The notes: generated by a model not told the origin, from the letters alone. DNA of 64,000 nt from Arenimonas composti TR7-09 = DSM 18010 (GCF_000426365.1 NZ_AUFF01000001.1:124001-188000); one strand, 5' to 3'. Numbered from the stretch's first letter, positions 15,990 to 24,589 are shown. Program-made: numbers and translations.

Positions 15990-17032
15990 TGAACCCACGT
16001 GGACTCGCGATCGCCGCGCTGGCGGTGCTGCTGCTGGTGATGGTCGCCTGGTGGTCGCTGGAGCGGCGCGACGCGGTCACCGCGCCGTCGGCGGGGCTGA
16101 TGCTGCCGGAACTCGCGGCGCGCACCGACGCGCTCGAGCGCATCGAACTGCGGGTGGCCGGCGGCCGCACCGCGGTCGACCTCGTGCGCGTCGACGGCGA
16201 ATGGCGGATGCCGGCACGCACCGGCTGGCCGGCGAACCAGCGCCGGATCGGCGACGCCCTGCGCCTGCTCGCCGAAGCGCGCCGCATCGAGGCCAAGACC
16301 GCCGATCCCGCGCGCTGGTCGCGGCTGGGACTCGAGGACGTCGCCGCCGAAGACGCCAAGGGCGCCGAGCTGGTGCTCTCGGGCGGCGGCGACCCGCTGC
16401 GCGTCGTCATCGGCGGCAACCATCCCTCGCTCGGCGGCAGTTATGTCCGCGTCGGCGCCGACCCGCAGGCCTGGCTGCTCGACGCCGACATCGAACCCGC
16501 GCGCGAGCCGGCGCTCTGGCTCGATCGCCGCCTGGTCGACATTCCGGTCGCGCGTGTCGCGCGCGTGCGCATCGCCGCGACCGGCGCACGCCCGTTCGAA
16601 CTGGTGCGCGCCGACGACGGCTTCGGGCTCGACGGATTGCCGCCGCAGGCGCTCGGCAATCCCGATGCCGCGATGGCGACCGCCGGCTTCGCCGAGCCGC
16701 TGCAACTGGAAGACGTCGCCGCCGACGACGGCGAGCCGGCGCCGACGCTGATCGCCGACATCGCCACCGTCGACGGCATCGACCTGACGGTGACCGCGTG
16801 GCGGCAGGACGACATCACCTGGGCGCGGCTGTCCGCGAACTTCGACGCGGCGCGCGCGCAGGCCTGGCTCGCGCAGGGCGGGGCTGCCGACGCCGACTCA
16901 CGGCTCGCGACGCTGCGCCTGCAGGTCGAAGGCTGGCAGGAACGCTGGCAGGGGCGGCGCTTCCGCCTGCCGGCGCAAAAGGCGGAACTGTTGTGGCGGA
17001 CGCGCGAGGAATACCTCGCCGACCGGCGCTGA
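15986..17032 (+). CDS. DUF4340 domain-containing protein of the ABC cluster
   Basis: A 348-residue protein with one N-terminal membrane helix (about 8-26) and a beta-rich periplasmic part containing ALERIELRVAGGRTAVDLVR, DGEWRMPARTGWPANQ and GGNHPSLGGSYVRVG, the repeated pattern of DUF4340. Proteins of this family almost always follow GldA/F/G-like genes, which fits the overlap with the upstream gene. The molecular role is not established; a periplasmic scaffold or substrate-handling part is inferred from context. Confidence 0.85.
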   Translation: MMNPRGLAIAALAVLLLVMVAWWSLERRDAVTAPSAGLMLPELAARTDALERIELRVAGGRTAVDLVRVDGEWRMPARTGWPANQRRIGDALRLLAEARRIEAKTADPARWSRLGLEDVAAEDAKGAELVLSGGGDPLRVVIGGNHPSLGGSYVRVGADPQAWLLDADIEPAREPALWLDRRLVDIPVARVARVRIAATGARPFELVRADDGFGLDGLPPQALGNPDAAMATAGFAEPLQLEDVAADDGEPAPTLIADIATVDGIDLTVTAWRQDDITWARLSANFDAARAQAWLAQGGAADADSRLATLRLQVEGWQERWQGRRFRLPAQKAELLWRTREEYLADRR

Positions 17033-17042
17033 GCCGGGCGCG

Positions 17043-17447
17043 ATGACGTCGCCGGTCGTGCCGCCCGGAACCGCGTCGTCCGGAACCGCGCCGCGCCTGC
17101 CTGCAAGCGCCGCGCGCCGGCTCGCCGCCCTCGGCGCGGTCGCCTGTGCGTTCGCGGTCGGGCTCGCGGCCTACGCCAGCCACGGCCTCGACGGCGCGGC
17201 GGCGCAGCGGGGCGGCATCGCCGCGGCCTTCTTCTTCGCGCATGGTCTCGCGCTGCTGCTCCTGGCGCCCGGCGCGGGCCGGCTGCGACTCGCGGCGCTG
17301 GCGCTGCTCGCGTTCGGCATGCTGCTGTTCGCCGGCAGCCTGGCCGCTGCCGCGCTCGCCGGGTGGCCGACGCGGCTGGCGCCGGCGGGCGGCTTGTCGC
17401 TGATGGCGGCCTGGCTGATCATCGCCGGCGACGCCCTGCGTCGCTGA
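17043..17447 (+). CDS. DUF423 family small membrane protein
   Basis: A 134-residue protein with four predicted transmembrane helices. The signature elements are AAYASHGLD (normally G-A-F-G-A-H-G-L), the AFFFAHGLALLL helix, and FGMLLFAGSL with APAGGLSLMAAWLIIAGDAL, all matching the YgdD/DUF423 pattern. It has a longer, Pro/Thr-rich N-terminus than usual, so an internal start is possible. The function of the family is unknown. It lies ten bases after the DUF4340 gene and eight before the glycosylase. Confidence 0.72.
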   Translation: MTSPVVPPGTASSGTAPRLPASAARRLAALGAVACAFAVGLAAYASHGLDGAAAQRGGIAAAFFFAHGLALLLLAPGAGRLRLAALALLAFGMLLFAGSLAAAALAGWPTRLAPAGGLSLMAAWLIIAGDALRR

Positions 17448-17454
17448 GGACTCC

Positions 17455-18123
17455 ATGGCCCGATATCCGCGCGGCTTCGATCTCGATGCCGGCATCGCCC
17501 ACCTGCGCCGCCGCGACCGCCGTTTCGGGCGCTGGATCGACCGTATCGGCCCGCTCGACGTCGCCGCCGGCTGGCGGCGGCCCTTCGATCCCACCGATGC
17601 GCTGGCGCGCGCGATCCTCTACCAGCAGCTGTCGGGCAAGGCCGCGGCGACGATCGTCGGCCGCGTCGAGGCGGCGATCGCCGCGAAGAAGCTGCATGCC
17701 GACACCCTGGGCCGGGTCGACGACGCGACCCTGCGCGCCTGCGGGGTTTCCGGCAACAAGACCGCCGCGCTGCGCGACCTCGCCGCGCGTGCCGCCGCCG
17801 GCGGGATCCCGAGCGTACGCGAGATGGCGACGCTGGCCGATGCCGCGATGATCGAGCGCCTGACCGCGGTGCGTGGCATCGGCCGCTGGACCGTCGAGAT
17901 GATGCTGATGTTCCGCCTCGGCCGCCCCGACGTGCTGCCGGTCGACGACCTCGGCGTGCGCAAGGGCGCGATGATCCTCGATCGCCGCGACGACCTGCCG
18001 AAACCGCGCGAACTCGCCGAACGCGGCGAAGCCTGGGGCCCGTACCGCACGCTCGCCGGCCTCTACCTGTGGCGGATCGCCGACGGCGAGGGTGCGGCGG
18101 TGCCGCGGTCGCAGGGCGATTAG
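17455..18123 (+). CDS. DNA-3-methyladenine glycosylase II-type (AlkA-like) repair enzyme
   Basis: A 222-residue HhH-GPD base-excision glycosylase without the extra N-terminal domain of E. coli AlkA. ILYQQLSGKAAATIVGRV (54-71) is the family opening, GNKTAALRDLA follows, and the helix-hairpin-helix LTAVRGIGRWTVEMM (136-150) leads to the catalytic aspartate in LPVDDLGVRKG (D164/D165). It removes alkylated purines from DNA in the cytoplasm. Its TAG stop joins directly onto the left arm of a family-A repeat element. Confidence 0.92.
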   Translation: MARYPRGFDLDAGIAHLRRRDRRFGRWIDRIGPLDVAAGWRRPFDPTDALARAILYQQLSGKAAATIVGRVEAAIAAKKLHADTLGRVDDATLRACGVSGNKTAALRDLAARAAAGGIPSVREMATLADAAMIERLTAVRGIGRWTVEMMLMFRLGRPDVLPVDDLGVRKGAMILDRRDDLPKPRELAERGEAWGPYRTLAGLYLWRIADGEGAAVPRSQGD

Positions 18124-18251
18124 CGAGTGGAGAGTGGAGAGCAACGAGTAGGAGCGGCTTCAGCCGCGATCACTGGCGCGCAGCGCGCCCGCACCAACGG
18201 CGCGCGCCTTCACTCGTTACTCGTTACTCGTTACTCGTTACTCGTTACTCG
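18121..18251. repeat. Heptad-periodic inverted-repeat element (family A, copy 1) with REP core
   Basis: Left arm units: GAGTGGA, GAGTGGA, GAGCAAC, GAGTAGG. The right arm has five perfect tandem copies of GTTACTC (18216-18250), which is the complement of GAGTAAC. The core contains a REP hairpin (18148-18170) and GC-rich palindromes (cgcgcagcgcgc). It lies between convergent genes; the right arm provides the TAA stop of the VanY-like gene (18245-18247), and the left arm starts on the glycosylase stop. Confidence 0.85.
18148..18170 (+). repeat. REP-type hairpin
   Basis: GTAGGAGCGGC-TTCA-GCCGC-GAT, a five-base stem with tetraloop preceded by GTAG. The same 23 bases recur exactly at 39625-39647. 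A GTAG head before a GC palindrome is the pattern of REPs mobilised by RAYT (TnpA-REP) transposases; no such transposase is in the window. Confidence 0.8.
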
Positions 18252-19039
18252 CGGCTCCACCGCCAATGCCACGGCTCATACACGATCCCGTGCGGATTGC
18301 CGCGCGGGTAGCTCATCGTGAAGCCGAAACCAGCCGCGCGGCGCTGCAGCCAGGCGAAGGCCGGCGTGGTCTCGAAGCTTTCCTCCGCCGGCGGCTCGCC
18401 CGGCGTACCGAGGTCGAGGGCCTCGCCGCCGTGATGTTCGCTGTAGCCGGGGGCGGCATTGACCGCGAGGATCTGCGCGACCGTCTGCCCGCGCGCGAGC
18501 TTCCGTTCGAAGATGCCGAGCTGGTAGTCGTGGCTGCGCCAGCCGGAGATCGCGTGGATCGTGATCCCTTCGACCGCGGCGGCGGCGCGCATGCGTTGCC
18601 AGGCGGCCGCGGCGGAAGCGCGCAGCCAGAGCGGCCGGCGCCAGCGGTCGCGGCCGGCGTACTCCAGCCGGTCGGGCTCGGCGACGAGGGCGAGCCCGGT
18701 GTCGGCGGCGTAGGCCACTTCATCGAGGCCGAGCGCGCCCAGGCGCGCCTGCAGGCCGGCGAGCGGCACCGCGCCGGCGTCGGCCTGCTTGCGCGCGTCG
18801 AACACCGCGAGCCGCTCGAGCATCGCGCCGAGGCCGGGCTCGCGCGCGAGCCGCGACATCAGCGCATGCAGGCCCTGTGGGCCGAAAGCCGCGAGGAAGC
18901 GCCCGTCGGCCTTCCGCCGCAGGCACCAGTCGGCATGGGCGAGGGCGCGGGCATCGGCATTGCCGCGCGCGCGCAGCAGCCACGCCGGCCAGGCTTCGAT
19001 CGTTTCGCTGTTCAGCAGGGAGGTCGGCGCGCGGCGCAC
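18245..19039 (-). CDS. M15 family D-alanyl-D-alanine carboxypeptidase (VanY-like)
   Basis: A 264-residue protein. The C-terminal half is the zinc peptidase: SGWRSHDYQLGIFERKL, then GYSEHHGGEALDLG with ligands H202 and D209 in the SxHxxGxAxD pattern, and EPWHWRW with H258 as third ligand. It would trim peptidoglycan stem peptides. No signal peptide is evident in the first 30 residues (MRRAPTSLLNSETIEAW), so either export is unusual or it acts on cytoplasmic recycled peptides. The first 110 residues are a family-variable helical domain. The stop codon lies in the adjacent repeat arm. Confidence 0.87.
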   Translation of the reverse strand: MRRAPTSLLNSETIEAWPAWLLRARGNADARALAHADWCLRRKADGRFLAAFGPQGLHALMSRLAREPGLGAMLERLAVFDARKQADAGAVPLAGLQARLGALGLDEVAYAADTGLALVAEPDRLEYAGRDRWRRPLWLRASAAAAWQRMRAAAAVEGITIHAISGWRSHDYQLGIFERKLARGQTVAQILAVNAAPGYSEHHGGEALDLGTPGEPPAEESFETTPAFAWLQRRAAGFGFTMSYPRGNPHGIVYEPWHWRWSRE

Positions 19040-19054
19040 GGCGTCGGGCTTCCG

Positions 19055-19246
19055 TCAGTCGGCGTCGCGGTCGCCGGTGTCGCGGCGTTCCGGCTCGCGG
19101 TCGCTGGCGCGGCGCGGGCTGCCGTCCCAGGGCATCGGGTCGACCGTGCTGACCCGGCCGGGTCCGGCGTCGTCCATCAGCCGCCGGCGCAGCAGCACCA
19201 GCGCCACCACCAGCACGATTCCGCCGCCCACGACCAGCCAGTGCAT
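19055..19246 (-). CDS. Small single-pass membrane protein
   Basis: A 63-residue frame beginning MHWLVVGGGIVLVVALVLLRRRL, one transmembrane helix with a positively charged stop-transfer end, then a charged hydrophilic tail (SDREPERRDTGDRD). It sits between the VanY-like gene and the PH-domain-like gene on the same strand with short gaps, and so fits as a real small gene. No family is recognised. Confidence 0.5.
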   Translation of the reverse strand: MHWLVVGGGIVLVVALVLLRRRLMDDAGPGRVSTVDPMPWDGSPRRASDREPERRDTGDRDAD

Positions 19247-19273
19247 TCGCCCGCCCTTCCGGCTCCGGCCGGT

Positions 19274-19807
19274 TCAGCCCGCGACGCTGCGGAGGACGTC
19301 GAGCACCGCCTGCGGGTTGCGGAAGCTTAGCAGCCACACCGTTCCGTCCGCGTGCGACAGCACCAGCACCTTCGCCGGATCGGTGACCAGGCAGAAGACC
19401 TTGCGGCGATCGCGGCTGCGGTAATGGCCGGCGCGCAGGCCGGGCAGGGAGAAGCCCAGCGTCTTCAGCCACGGCCGCAATTCGGTGCGCTCGCGCAGGT
19501 CGACGATGCGTGCCTTGTCGAGGTCGAAGTCCGCCACCGCCGCGGTCCGCGAGAACCAGGCCGCCGACACGCGGATCGACCGTCCGTCGAAAGCGACCCG
19601 GCGGCGCAGCAGCGGCAGCAGGATCGCGCAGACGATCAGCATCGACATCGCCAGTCCCGCGAGCGCGCCGAGCGGCGTCAGCGCGTCTTCCTGCGCCCGC
19701 ACCGCCATCAGCACCGCGACCCCGAGCGGAACGCCACCGCCGACCGCCAGTACCGTCGCCACGGTGGCCTTGCCGAGCGGCGGCAGGGCGAAATTGCGCC
19801 AGGCCAT
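19274..19807 (-). CDS. Membrane protein with PH-like domain (SPFH operon)
   Basis: A 177-residue protein. Two N-terminal helices (about 14-34 and 45-66) precede a beta-rich cytoplasmic part: RRRVAFDGRSIRVSAAWFSRT, then KVFCLVTDPAKVLVLSHADGTVWLLS and a final helix. This layout matches bacterial PH-like (YdbT/bPH) membrane proteins. The ATG at 19807 lies one base beyond the stop of the RHH gene, with an AGGAG-like site inside that gene, so the two are coupled. It is the third gene of the SPFH-RHH-membrane operon; function unknown. Confidence 0.7.
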   Translation of the reverse strand: MAWRNFALPPLGKATVATVLAVGGGVPLGVAVLMAVRAQEDALTPLGALAGLAMSMLIVCAILLPLLRRRVAFDGRSIRVSAAWFSRTAAVADFDLDKARIVDLRERTELRPWLKTLGFSLPGLRAGHYRSRDRRKVFCLVTDPAKVLVLSHADGTVWLLSFRNPQAVLDVLRSVAG

Positions 19808-19808
19808 G

Positions 19809-20003
19809 TCAGGTCTCCTCGTCGCCCGGGGACGCGTCCCCGGACTGGTCGGGTTTCGGCAGGCGGCCGGCCCGCCGCAGCGCATCGCGCAGCACGTACT
19901 CGATCTGCGCGTTCAGCGAACGCAGCTCGTCGTCCGCCCACAGCTGCAGCGCCTCGAGCACCGGTGCGCTGATGCGCAGCGGATAGGCTTTCTTCGCGCT
20001 CAC
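19809..20003 (-). CDS. Arc-type ribbon-helix-helix DNA-binding protein
   Basis: A 64-residue protein. KKAYPLRISAPVLEALQLWA is an Arc/MetJ-like beta strand plus first helix, and RSLNAQIEYVLRDALRRAGR is the second helix, giving a dimeric ribbon-helix-helix fold. The acidic tail PDQSGDASPGDEET is extra. It starts one base after the SPFH stop and is encoded in the same operon. Because RHH dimers bind short palindromes, it is a natural candidate for the operator at 20896-20912, but this is inference. Confidence 0.8.
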   Translation of the reverse strand: MSAKKAYPLRISAPVLEALQLWADDELRSLNAQIEYVLRDALRRAGRLPKPDQSGDASPGDEET

Positions 20004-20004
20004 C

Positions 20005-20868
20005 TCAGTAGATGGAGCCGGCGTTGACGACCGGCTGCGTACCGCGCTCGCCGCAGAGCACGACCAGCAGGTTGCTGACCATCACCGCGCGCCGCTCCGG
20101 GTCGAGCTCGACGACGTTGCGCGCCGACAGCTGTTCCAGCGCCATCTCGACCATGCTGACCGCGCCTTCGACGATGCGGGTGCGGGCGGCGATGATCGCG
20201 GAGGCCTGCTGGCGCTGCAGCATCGCCTGGGCGATCTCCGGGGCGTAGGCGAGGTGGCTGATGCGCGCCTCGATCACGTGCACGCCGGCCTGGGCCAGGC
20301 GCTCCTGGATCTCGTCGGTCAGGTGCTTCGAGATCTCGGTCGCGTGCGAGCGCAGGGCGATGCGGCCGTCGTCGTGCAGGTCGTAGGGATAGCTGGTGGC
20401 CATCGCGCGCAGCGCGGCTTCCGACTGGATGTGCACGAAGCTCTCGTAGTCGTCGACGTTGTAGACCGCCTCCGCGGAATCGACGACCTGCCAGACGATC
20501 ACCGCGCCGATCTCGATCGGGCTGCCGTCGGAGTCGTTCACCTTCAGCTTGCCGCTCTCGAAGTTGCGCACGCGCAGGCTGACCTTCTGCGCCGAGTAGA
20601 AGGGGTTGTTCCAGCGCAGGCCCTGTTCCTTGACGGTGCCGACGTACTTGCCGAACAGGCTCAGCACCGCCGCCTGGTTGGGTTCGACCATGTAGAAGCC
20701 GCCCAGCGAGACCATCGCGACCACGGCGAGCAGGATGCCCGCGATCACCACGACCGGCTGCGGCTGCTGCACGCCGGCGATGAAGACGACGATGGCCAGC
20801 ACGATCAGCAGGATCAGGCCGAGCAGCGCCGGGATGCCGGGCAGCGAACGGACGGTGAGCTCTTTCAT
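20005..20868 (-). CDS. SPFH/Band 7 domain membrane protein
   Basis: A 287-residue protein with two N-terminal transmembrane helices (about 13-33 and 39-59), then [23 protein letters not shown], the standard opening of a stomatin/prohibitin domain. It continues with [20 protein letters not shown] and the helical [35 protein letters not shown]. Such proteins oligomerise and organise membrane microdomains or regulate proteases. It is the first gene of an operon with the RHH and PH-like genes; the ATG is preceded by GGGAGGAAATGTC. A promoter with an internal palindrome lies upstream. Confidence 0.9.
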   Translation of the reverse strand: MKELTVRSLPGIPALLGLILLIVLAIVVFIAGVQQPQPVVVIAGILLAVVAMVSLGGFYMVEPNQAAVLSLFGKYVGTVKEQGLRWNNPFYSAQKVSLRVRNFESGKLKVNDSDGSPIEIGAVIVWQVVDSAEAVYNVDDYESFVHIQSEAALRAMATSYPYDLHDDGRIALRSHATEISKHLTDEIQERLAQAGVHVIEARISHLAYAPEIAQAMLQRQQASAIIAARTRIVEGAVSMVEMALEQLSARNVVELDPERRAVMVSNLLVVLCGERGTQPVVNAGSIY

Positions 20869-20893
20869 GACATTTCCTCCCGAGTGTGAGAGG

Positions 20894-20921
20894 AAGATAT
20901 CACGGTGATATCAGATTGCAA
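20894..20921 (-). promoter_or_regulatory. Promoter of the SPFH operon with 17-bp palindromic operator
   Basis: On the minus strand: TTGCAA (20916-20921), a 16-base spacer, TATCTT (20894-20899). The perfect palindrome GATATCAC-G-GTGATATC (20896-20912) covers the spacer and touches the -10, the classic place for a repressor. It is about 26 bases upstream of the SPFH start codon. Confidence 0.7.
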
Positions 20922-20927
20922 GAGCGG

Positions 20928-21827
20928 TCAGTCGACGATCCGGAACCACCAGAGCGGCGAGGGCAGCTGCTCGCTGCCTACCAGCAGGGCGCGGCCGTCG
21001 AGGCTGAAGGCGACCGCCTCGGCCTGTGGGGTGAAGGGCAGCGGCAGCGAGGGCAGTGGCCGGGCGAGGGCATCGGCCCAGTCGCCGTCCTCGGGACGGA
21101 CGACGAAATACAGCGCGCGATAGTTCAGCACCGCCAGCAGGCGGCCGTTGGGACTCAGCGCGGCGCCGGTGATCTGGGCACGGTAGCGGCCCCAGGTCGG
21201 GCTGCGGCGCAGGTCCTCGGCAGTCGGCTGCTGGATCCCCTGCAGCCGGCCCAGGCGTTCTGCGACCAGCACGTCCGGGCTGCCGGCCGGCGGGCGCAGC
21301 GGCAGGCGGTAGAGCTCGGCCGGCACGCGTTTCTTGGTGATCAGCAGCACCTCGCCACGCTCGGGATCGACCGTCACCGCCTCGCAGTCGCGCGGGCCGT
21401 CCGGCCAGCGGAAGCGCAGCGTCCACGCCACCGGCGCGGTTTCGCCGGCGTCCGGTTCCTCGAGCACGTGCAGGCGCACCTCGGCGCGCAGGCCGCCGTT
21501 GTCGCCGGTATCGGCGATCAGCAGGTAGTCACGGCCGTCGAGCCGGAACGAGGCGAGGTCTTCCCAGTCGATGTTGCGCGTGTCGGCGAGCTCGGCGCTG
21601 CCGCGATGGCTGCCGTCCGGATCCAGCAGGTGCAGCGTCGCGCTGGCGCCGCTGTCGTTGAGCGCCCAGAACCGGCCCGGATGCCGGCGCGACGCGGCCA
21701 GGCCGCTGAGCTCGCCGATCCGCGGATCGGTGAGCAGGCCCGCGGGCTCGGCGCCACGCCAGTGCATGGCTTCGGCGGGTGCGGCGACGAGCAGGGACGC
21801 GAGCAGGAAGAGGGTCGACGGACGCAT
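20928..21827 (-). CDS. Exported beta-propeller-like protein, function unknown
   Basis: A 299-residue protein with a clear signal peptide ([20 protein letters not shown], cleavage before MHW). The mature part has repeated strand motifs with [40 protein letters not shown] and [14 protein letters not shown], the pattern of SdiA-regulated or esterase-like propeller domains that often bind calcium or act as phytase-like enzymes. The [22 protein letters not shown] opening is typical of this group. It is a single gene convergent on nothing; purT starts divergently 132 bases away. Confidence 0.7.
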   Translation of the reverse strand: MRPSTLFLLASLLVAAPAEAMHWRGAEPAGLLTDPRIGELSGLAASRRHPGRFWALNDSGASATLHLLDPDGSHRGSAELADTRNIDWEDLASFRLDGRDYLLIADTGDNGGLRAEVRLHVLEEPDAGETAPVAWTLRFRWPDGPRDCEAVTVDPERGEVLLITKKRVPAELYRLPLRPPAGSPDVLVAERLGRLQGIQQPTAEDLRRSPTWGRYRAQITGAALSPNGRLLAVLNYRALYFVVRPEDGDWADALARPLPSLPLPFTPQAEAVAFSLDGRALLVGSEQLPSPLWWFRIVD

Positions 21828-21923
21828 GCAACGGCGGATGCGAAAGGGGCCCCGAGGATGCCAGAAGCGCAAGCGCGGCTGCACCCGGCAGTGCGGCTGT
21901 CCGCCGGCGCGGGACGGAGAAAC

Positions 21924-21929
21924 TACAAT
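21924..21929 (+). promoter_or_regulatory. -10 box of purT
   Basis: TACAAT followed by CGCGGC, 30 bases before the purT ATG. The -35 region is not convincing. Confidence 0.45.
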
Positions 21930-21958
21930 CGCGGCTCCTTCCGCTGCCGCTGCCGCCC

Positions 21959-23164
21959 ATGACCGCTCCTGCTTCCGCGACCCTCGGTACCCCGCTGTCC
22001 CCGCACGCGACCCGCGTGCTGCTGCTCGGCGCCGGCGAACTCGGCAAGGAGGTCGCGATCGAGCTGCAGCGCTTCGGTGTCGAGGTGATCGCCGCCGACC
22101 GCTACGGCGACGCACCGGCGATGCAGGTCGCGCACCGCTGCCACACCCTGAACATGCTCGACCCGGCGGCATTGCGCGACCTGATCGCACACGAGAAGCC
22201 CGACATCGTCGTGCCCGAGATCGAGGCGATCCACACGCCGACCCTGGTCGAACTCGAGGCCGAGCGTGGCCAGCGGGTTATCCCGACCGCTCGCGCCGCG
22301 CGCCTGACGATGGATCGTGAGGGCATCCGCCGGCTCGCTGCCGAGACGCTCGGGCTGCCGACCTCGCCCTACCGCTTCGTCGACAGCCGCGAGGAATACC
22401 TCGAGGCCGTGCGCGCGATCGGCCTGCCCTGCGTGGTCAAGCCGGTGATGTCCTCGAGCGGCAAGGGCCAGAGCACGGTGCGCAGCGAGGCCGACATCGA
22501 CACCGCCTGGGACCATGCGCAGACCGGCGGCCGCGCCGGCCAGGGGCGCTGCATCGTCGAGGGCTTCGTCGACTTCGAGTACGAGATCACCCTGCTGACC
22601 GTTCGCCACCGCGACGGCGTCGCCTTCTGCGACCCGATCGGCCACCTGCAGGTCGCCGGTGACTACCGCGAAAGCTGGATGCCGCAGCCGATGTCGGCGA
22701 AGGCACTGGAACGCGCGCGCGGGATCGCCGCGACGATCACCGGCGAACTCGGCGGCTGGGGCGTGTTCGGCGTCGAGCTGTTCGTGCGCGGTGACGAGGT
22801 CTGGTTCAGCGAGGTTTCGCCGCGCCCGCACGACACCGGCATGGTCACGATGATCGGCCAGGAACTGAGCCAGTTCGCGCTGCATGCCCGCGCGATCCTC
22901 GGGCTGCCGATCCCGAACATCGCCACCCTCGGCCCGGCCGCCTCCTGCGCGGTGCTCGCCGAAGGCCACGGCGTGCCGGTCTTTTCGAACGTCGATGCCG
23001 CGCTCGCCGAACCCGACACCGCGCTGCGCCTGTTCGGCAAGCCGCGGGTCGAAGGCCAGCGCCGCGTCGCCGTGACGCTCGCCCGCGCCGCCGACGTCGA
23101 CGGCGCCCGCGGGAAGGCGCGGCGGGGGGCGGCGGCGCTGGGGGTGGCGCTCAGCAGCGAGTGA
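21959..23164 (+). CDS. purT: PurT, formate-dependent GAR transformylase
   Basis: A 401-residue ATP-grasp enzyme that converts glycinamide ribonucleotide, formate and ATP to formyl-GAR in purine synthesis without folate. Visible features are the N-terminal [20 protein letters not shown], the ATP-binding loop [32 protein letters not shown], and [17 protein letters not shown] with the metal-binding acidic residues. E. coli PurT has 392 residues. The ATG at 21959 follows a probable promoter. The TGA stop (23162-23164) lies within the left arm of the following family-A repeat (GCGAGTGACGAG). Confidence 0.95.
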   Translation: MTAPASATLGTPLSPHATRVLLLGAGELGKEVAIELQRFGVEVIAADRYGDAPAMQVAHRCHTLNMLDPAALRDLIAHEKPDIVVPEIEAIHTPTLVELEAERGQRVIPTARAARLTMDREGIRRLAAETLGLPTSPYRFVDSREEYLEAVRAIGLPCVVKPVMSSSGKGQSTVRSEADIDTAWDHAQTGGRAGQGRCIVEGFVDFEYEITLLTVRHRDGVAFCDPIGHLQVAGDYRESWMPQPMSAKALERARGIAATITGELGGWGVFGVELFVRGDEVWFSEVSPRPHDTGMVTMIGQELSQFALHARAILGLPIPNIATLGPAASCAVLAEGHGVPVFSNVDAALAEPDTALRLFGKPRVEGQRRVAVTLARAADVDGARGKARRGAAALGVALSSE

Positions 23165-23267
23165 CGAGTGGAGAGCAACGAGTAACGAGTGAGGGCCCGC
23201 GCCTTTGGCGCGAGCTTCTACTCGTTACTCGTTACTCGTTGCTCTTCGCTCTTCGCTCGTTACTCGT
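23158..23267. repeat. Heptad-periodic inverted-repeat element (family A, copy 2)
   Basis: Left arm units GAGTGAC, GAGTGGA, GAGCAAC, GAGTAAC, GAGTGAG; right arm contains CTCGTTA/GTTACTC units mixed with variant CTCTTCG units (23217-23267). The core has a GCGCC-TTT-GGCGC hairpin. It separates the convergent purT and endonuclease genes and supplies the purT stop codon. Confidence 0.82.
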
Positions 23268-23273
23268 CGTTGG

Positions 23274-24542
23274 TCAGTCGCCTTCGACATCGACCCACAC
23301 CAGATGATGGTCGCTGGCCGCGGCCCAGTCGGCGCCGGGCTGGCCGGGCGCGGGCCAGAACACGCCGCTGGCCGGTGCGCGCAGGCCGGTCGACGGCAGC
23401 ACGTAGTCGACGCGGTAGCGGCCGCGGCCGAAGTCGGCGGTGTCGTGGCCGGCGAAGCCCTGGTGGCCGTCGCCGCCGGATGCCGCCGACGCGGCGATCG
23501 CGCCGGGGCTGCGCGGCGACGCCATCCGCAGCACCCGCGGGTGTTCGAGCAGCTGCTGGATCGCGCCGGGCAGGCTGCCGCCGTCGGCGGGATCGGCGTT
23601 GTAGTCGCCGGCGATCACGAAACGCTCGCTTCCGGCGAGGCCGCCGCAGCGGCCGGCGTCGTCGCACAGCCAGGCGGCGTCGGACGGCGCGTCGTCGAGG
23701 TAGTCGGCCCACAGCCGGATCTCGTCGTGGTTGCGGGCGGCGTTGCGCTTCTCGGGGCCGTCGAAGGCCGGCGGGGTCGGGTGCGCGACCAGGAAGTGCA
23801 CGCGCCCGAACGGCGTTTCGACCGGCAGGTCCCAGTGCGACTTCGAGCTCAGGCGCAGCGCCGTCCAGACCTCGGTCGGGTAGAACGGCAGGCCGGTGTC
23901 GGGGAACACCGGCGCCTTCGCGCCGGGCAGGCTGCTCCACTTCAGCAGACGGAAGCTGCGCACCGCGTCGGCGTCGAGCGGGAAGCGCGACAGCACCAGC
24001 ATCCCGTACTGGCCCGGGTGCAGGCCGTAGCCCCAGGCATCGTTGCCGCGCACGCGGCCGTCGCCGCCGACGACGCCGTTGCCGTCGAGGTCGAGGCCGC
24101 TCGGCACGCCGGTATTCACCTCGGCGGCGTAGCGGTAGGGATAGGCGATCGCCTGCTGCCCGTGCTGGCCGACACCGAGGTAGTCGCGAACGAATGCTTC
24201 GGCCGCGGCGCCGTCCGGGTCGTAGTCGAACTCGTTGAGCAGCAGCACGTCCGGACGCACGTGCTGGATCACCGCGGCGATCTTCGCGGCGTCGGCATCG
24301 CCGGCCTGCAGGCGGCGCAACAGGCCGCCGTCCTCGTCGGAATACAGCGACGTGTTGTAGGTCGCGAAGCGCACGTGGCCGGGCGCCGGTGCCGGCAGCG
24401 GCGGGACGGCGATGTCGGCCTTCGCGGGTGCCGTCGCCTCGCCGGTCGCGGCCGGCAGTGCGTCGGTGGCGGGGTCACCGCTGGACCGGCAGCCGCTCAT
24501 GGCGAGCGCCGACAGCAGCGCGGCGGTAAGCAGGAGTCGCAT
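23274..24542 (-). CDS. Endonuclease/exonuclease/phosphatase-family lipoprotein
   Basis: A 422-residue protein with a lipoprotein-type signal (LLLTAALLSALAMSGC). The EEP fold is marked by VRFATYNTSLYS, VLLLNEFDYD (metal-binding Glu), FLVAHPTPP, VIAGDYNADP and the C-terminal SDHHLVWVDV. Secreted members act as nucleases, phosphatases or phosphodiesterases; the substrate here is unknown. The DLDGNGVVGGDG stretch looks like a Ca-binding loop. It is the last gene of a minus-strand run SCO1-psd-bpt-this, 47 bases after bpt. Confidence 0.82.
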   Translation of the reverse strand: MRLLLTAALLSALAMSGCRSSGDPATDALPAATGEATAPAKADIAVPPLPAPAPGHVRFATYNTSLYSDEDGGLLRRLQAGDADAAKIAAVIQHVRPDVLLLNEFDYDPDGAAAEAFVRDYLGVGQHGQQAIAYPYRYAAEVNTGVPSGLDLDGNGVVGGDGRVRGNDAWGYGLHPGQYGMLVLSRFPLDADAVRSFRLLKWSSLPGAKAPVFPDTGLPFYPTEVWTALRLSSKSHWDLPVETPFGRVHFLVAHPTPPAFDGPEKRNAARNHDEIRLWADYLDDAPSDAAWLCDDAGRCGGLAGSERFVIAGDYNADPADGGSLPGAIQQLLEHPRVLRMASPRSPGAIAASAASGGDGHQGFAGHDTADFGRGRYRVDYVLPSTGLRAPASGVFWPAPGQPGADWAAASDHHLVWVDVEGD

Positions 24543-24589
24543 CGGGGTCGTGCTCCAGGCATTCGATTCGGGGGCGTGGCGGCGCGCCG

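Noticed and set aside
12462..17032. Drug-resistance ABC exporter (DrrAB type)
   Set aside because: The ATPase is compatible, but the GldG-like and DUF4340 partners place the cluster in the gliding-type group rather than DrrAB.
18211..18251. Possible CRISPR or minisatellite array of CTCGTTA units
   Set aside because: Units are 7 nt, contiguous and without spacers, and they are complementary to the left arm of the same element, so they are repeat arms.
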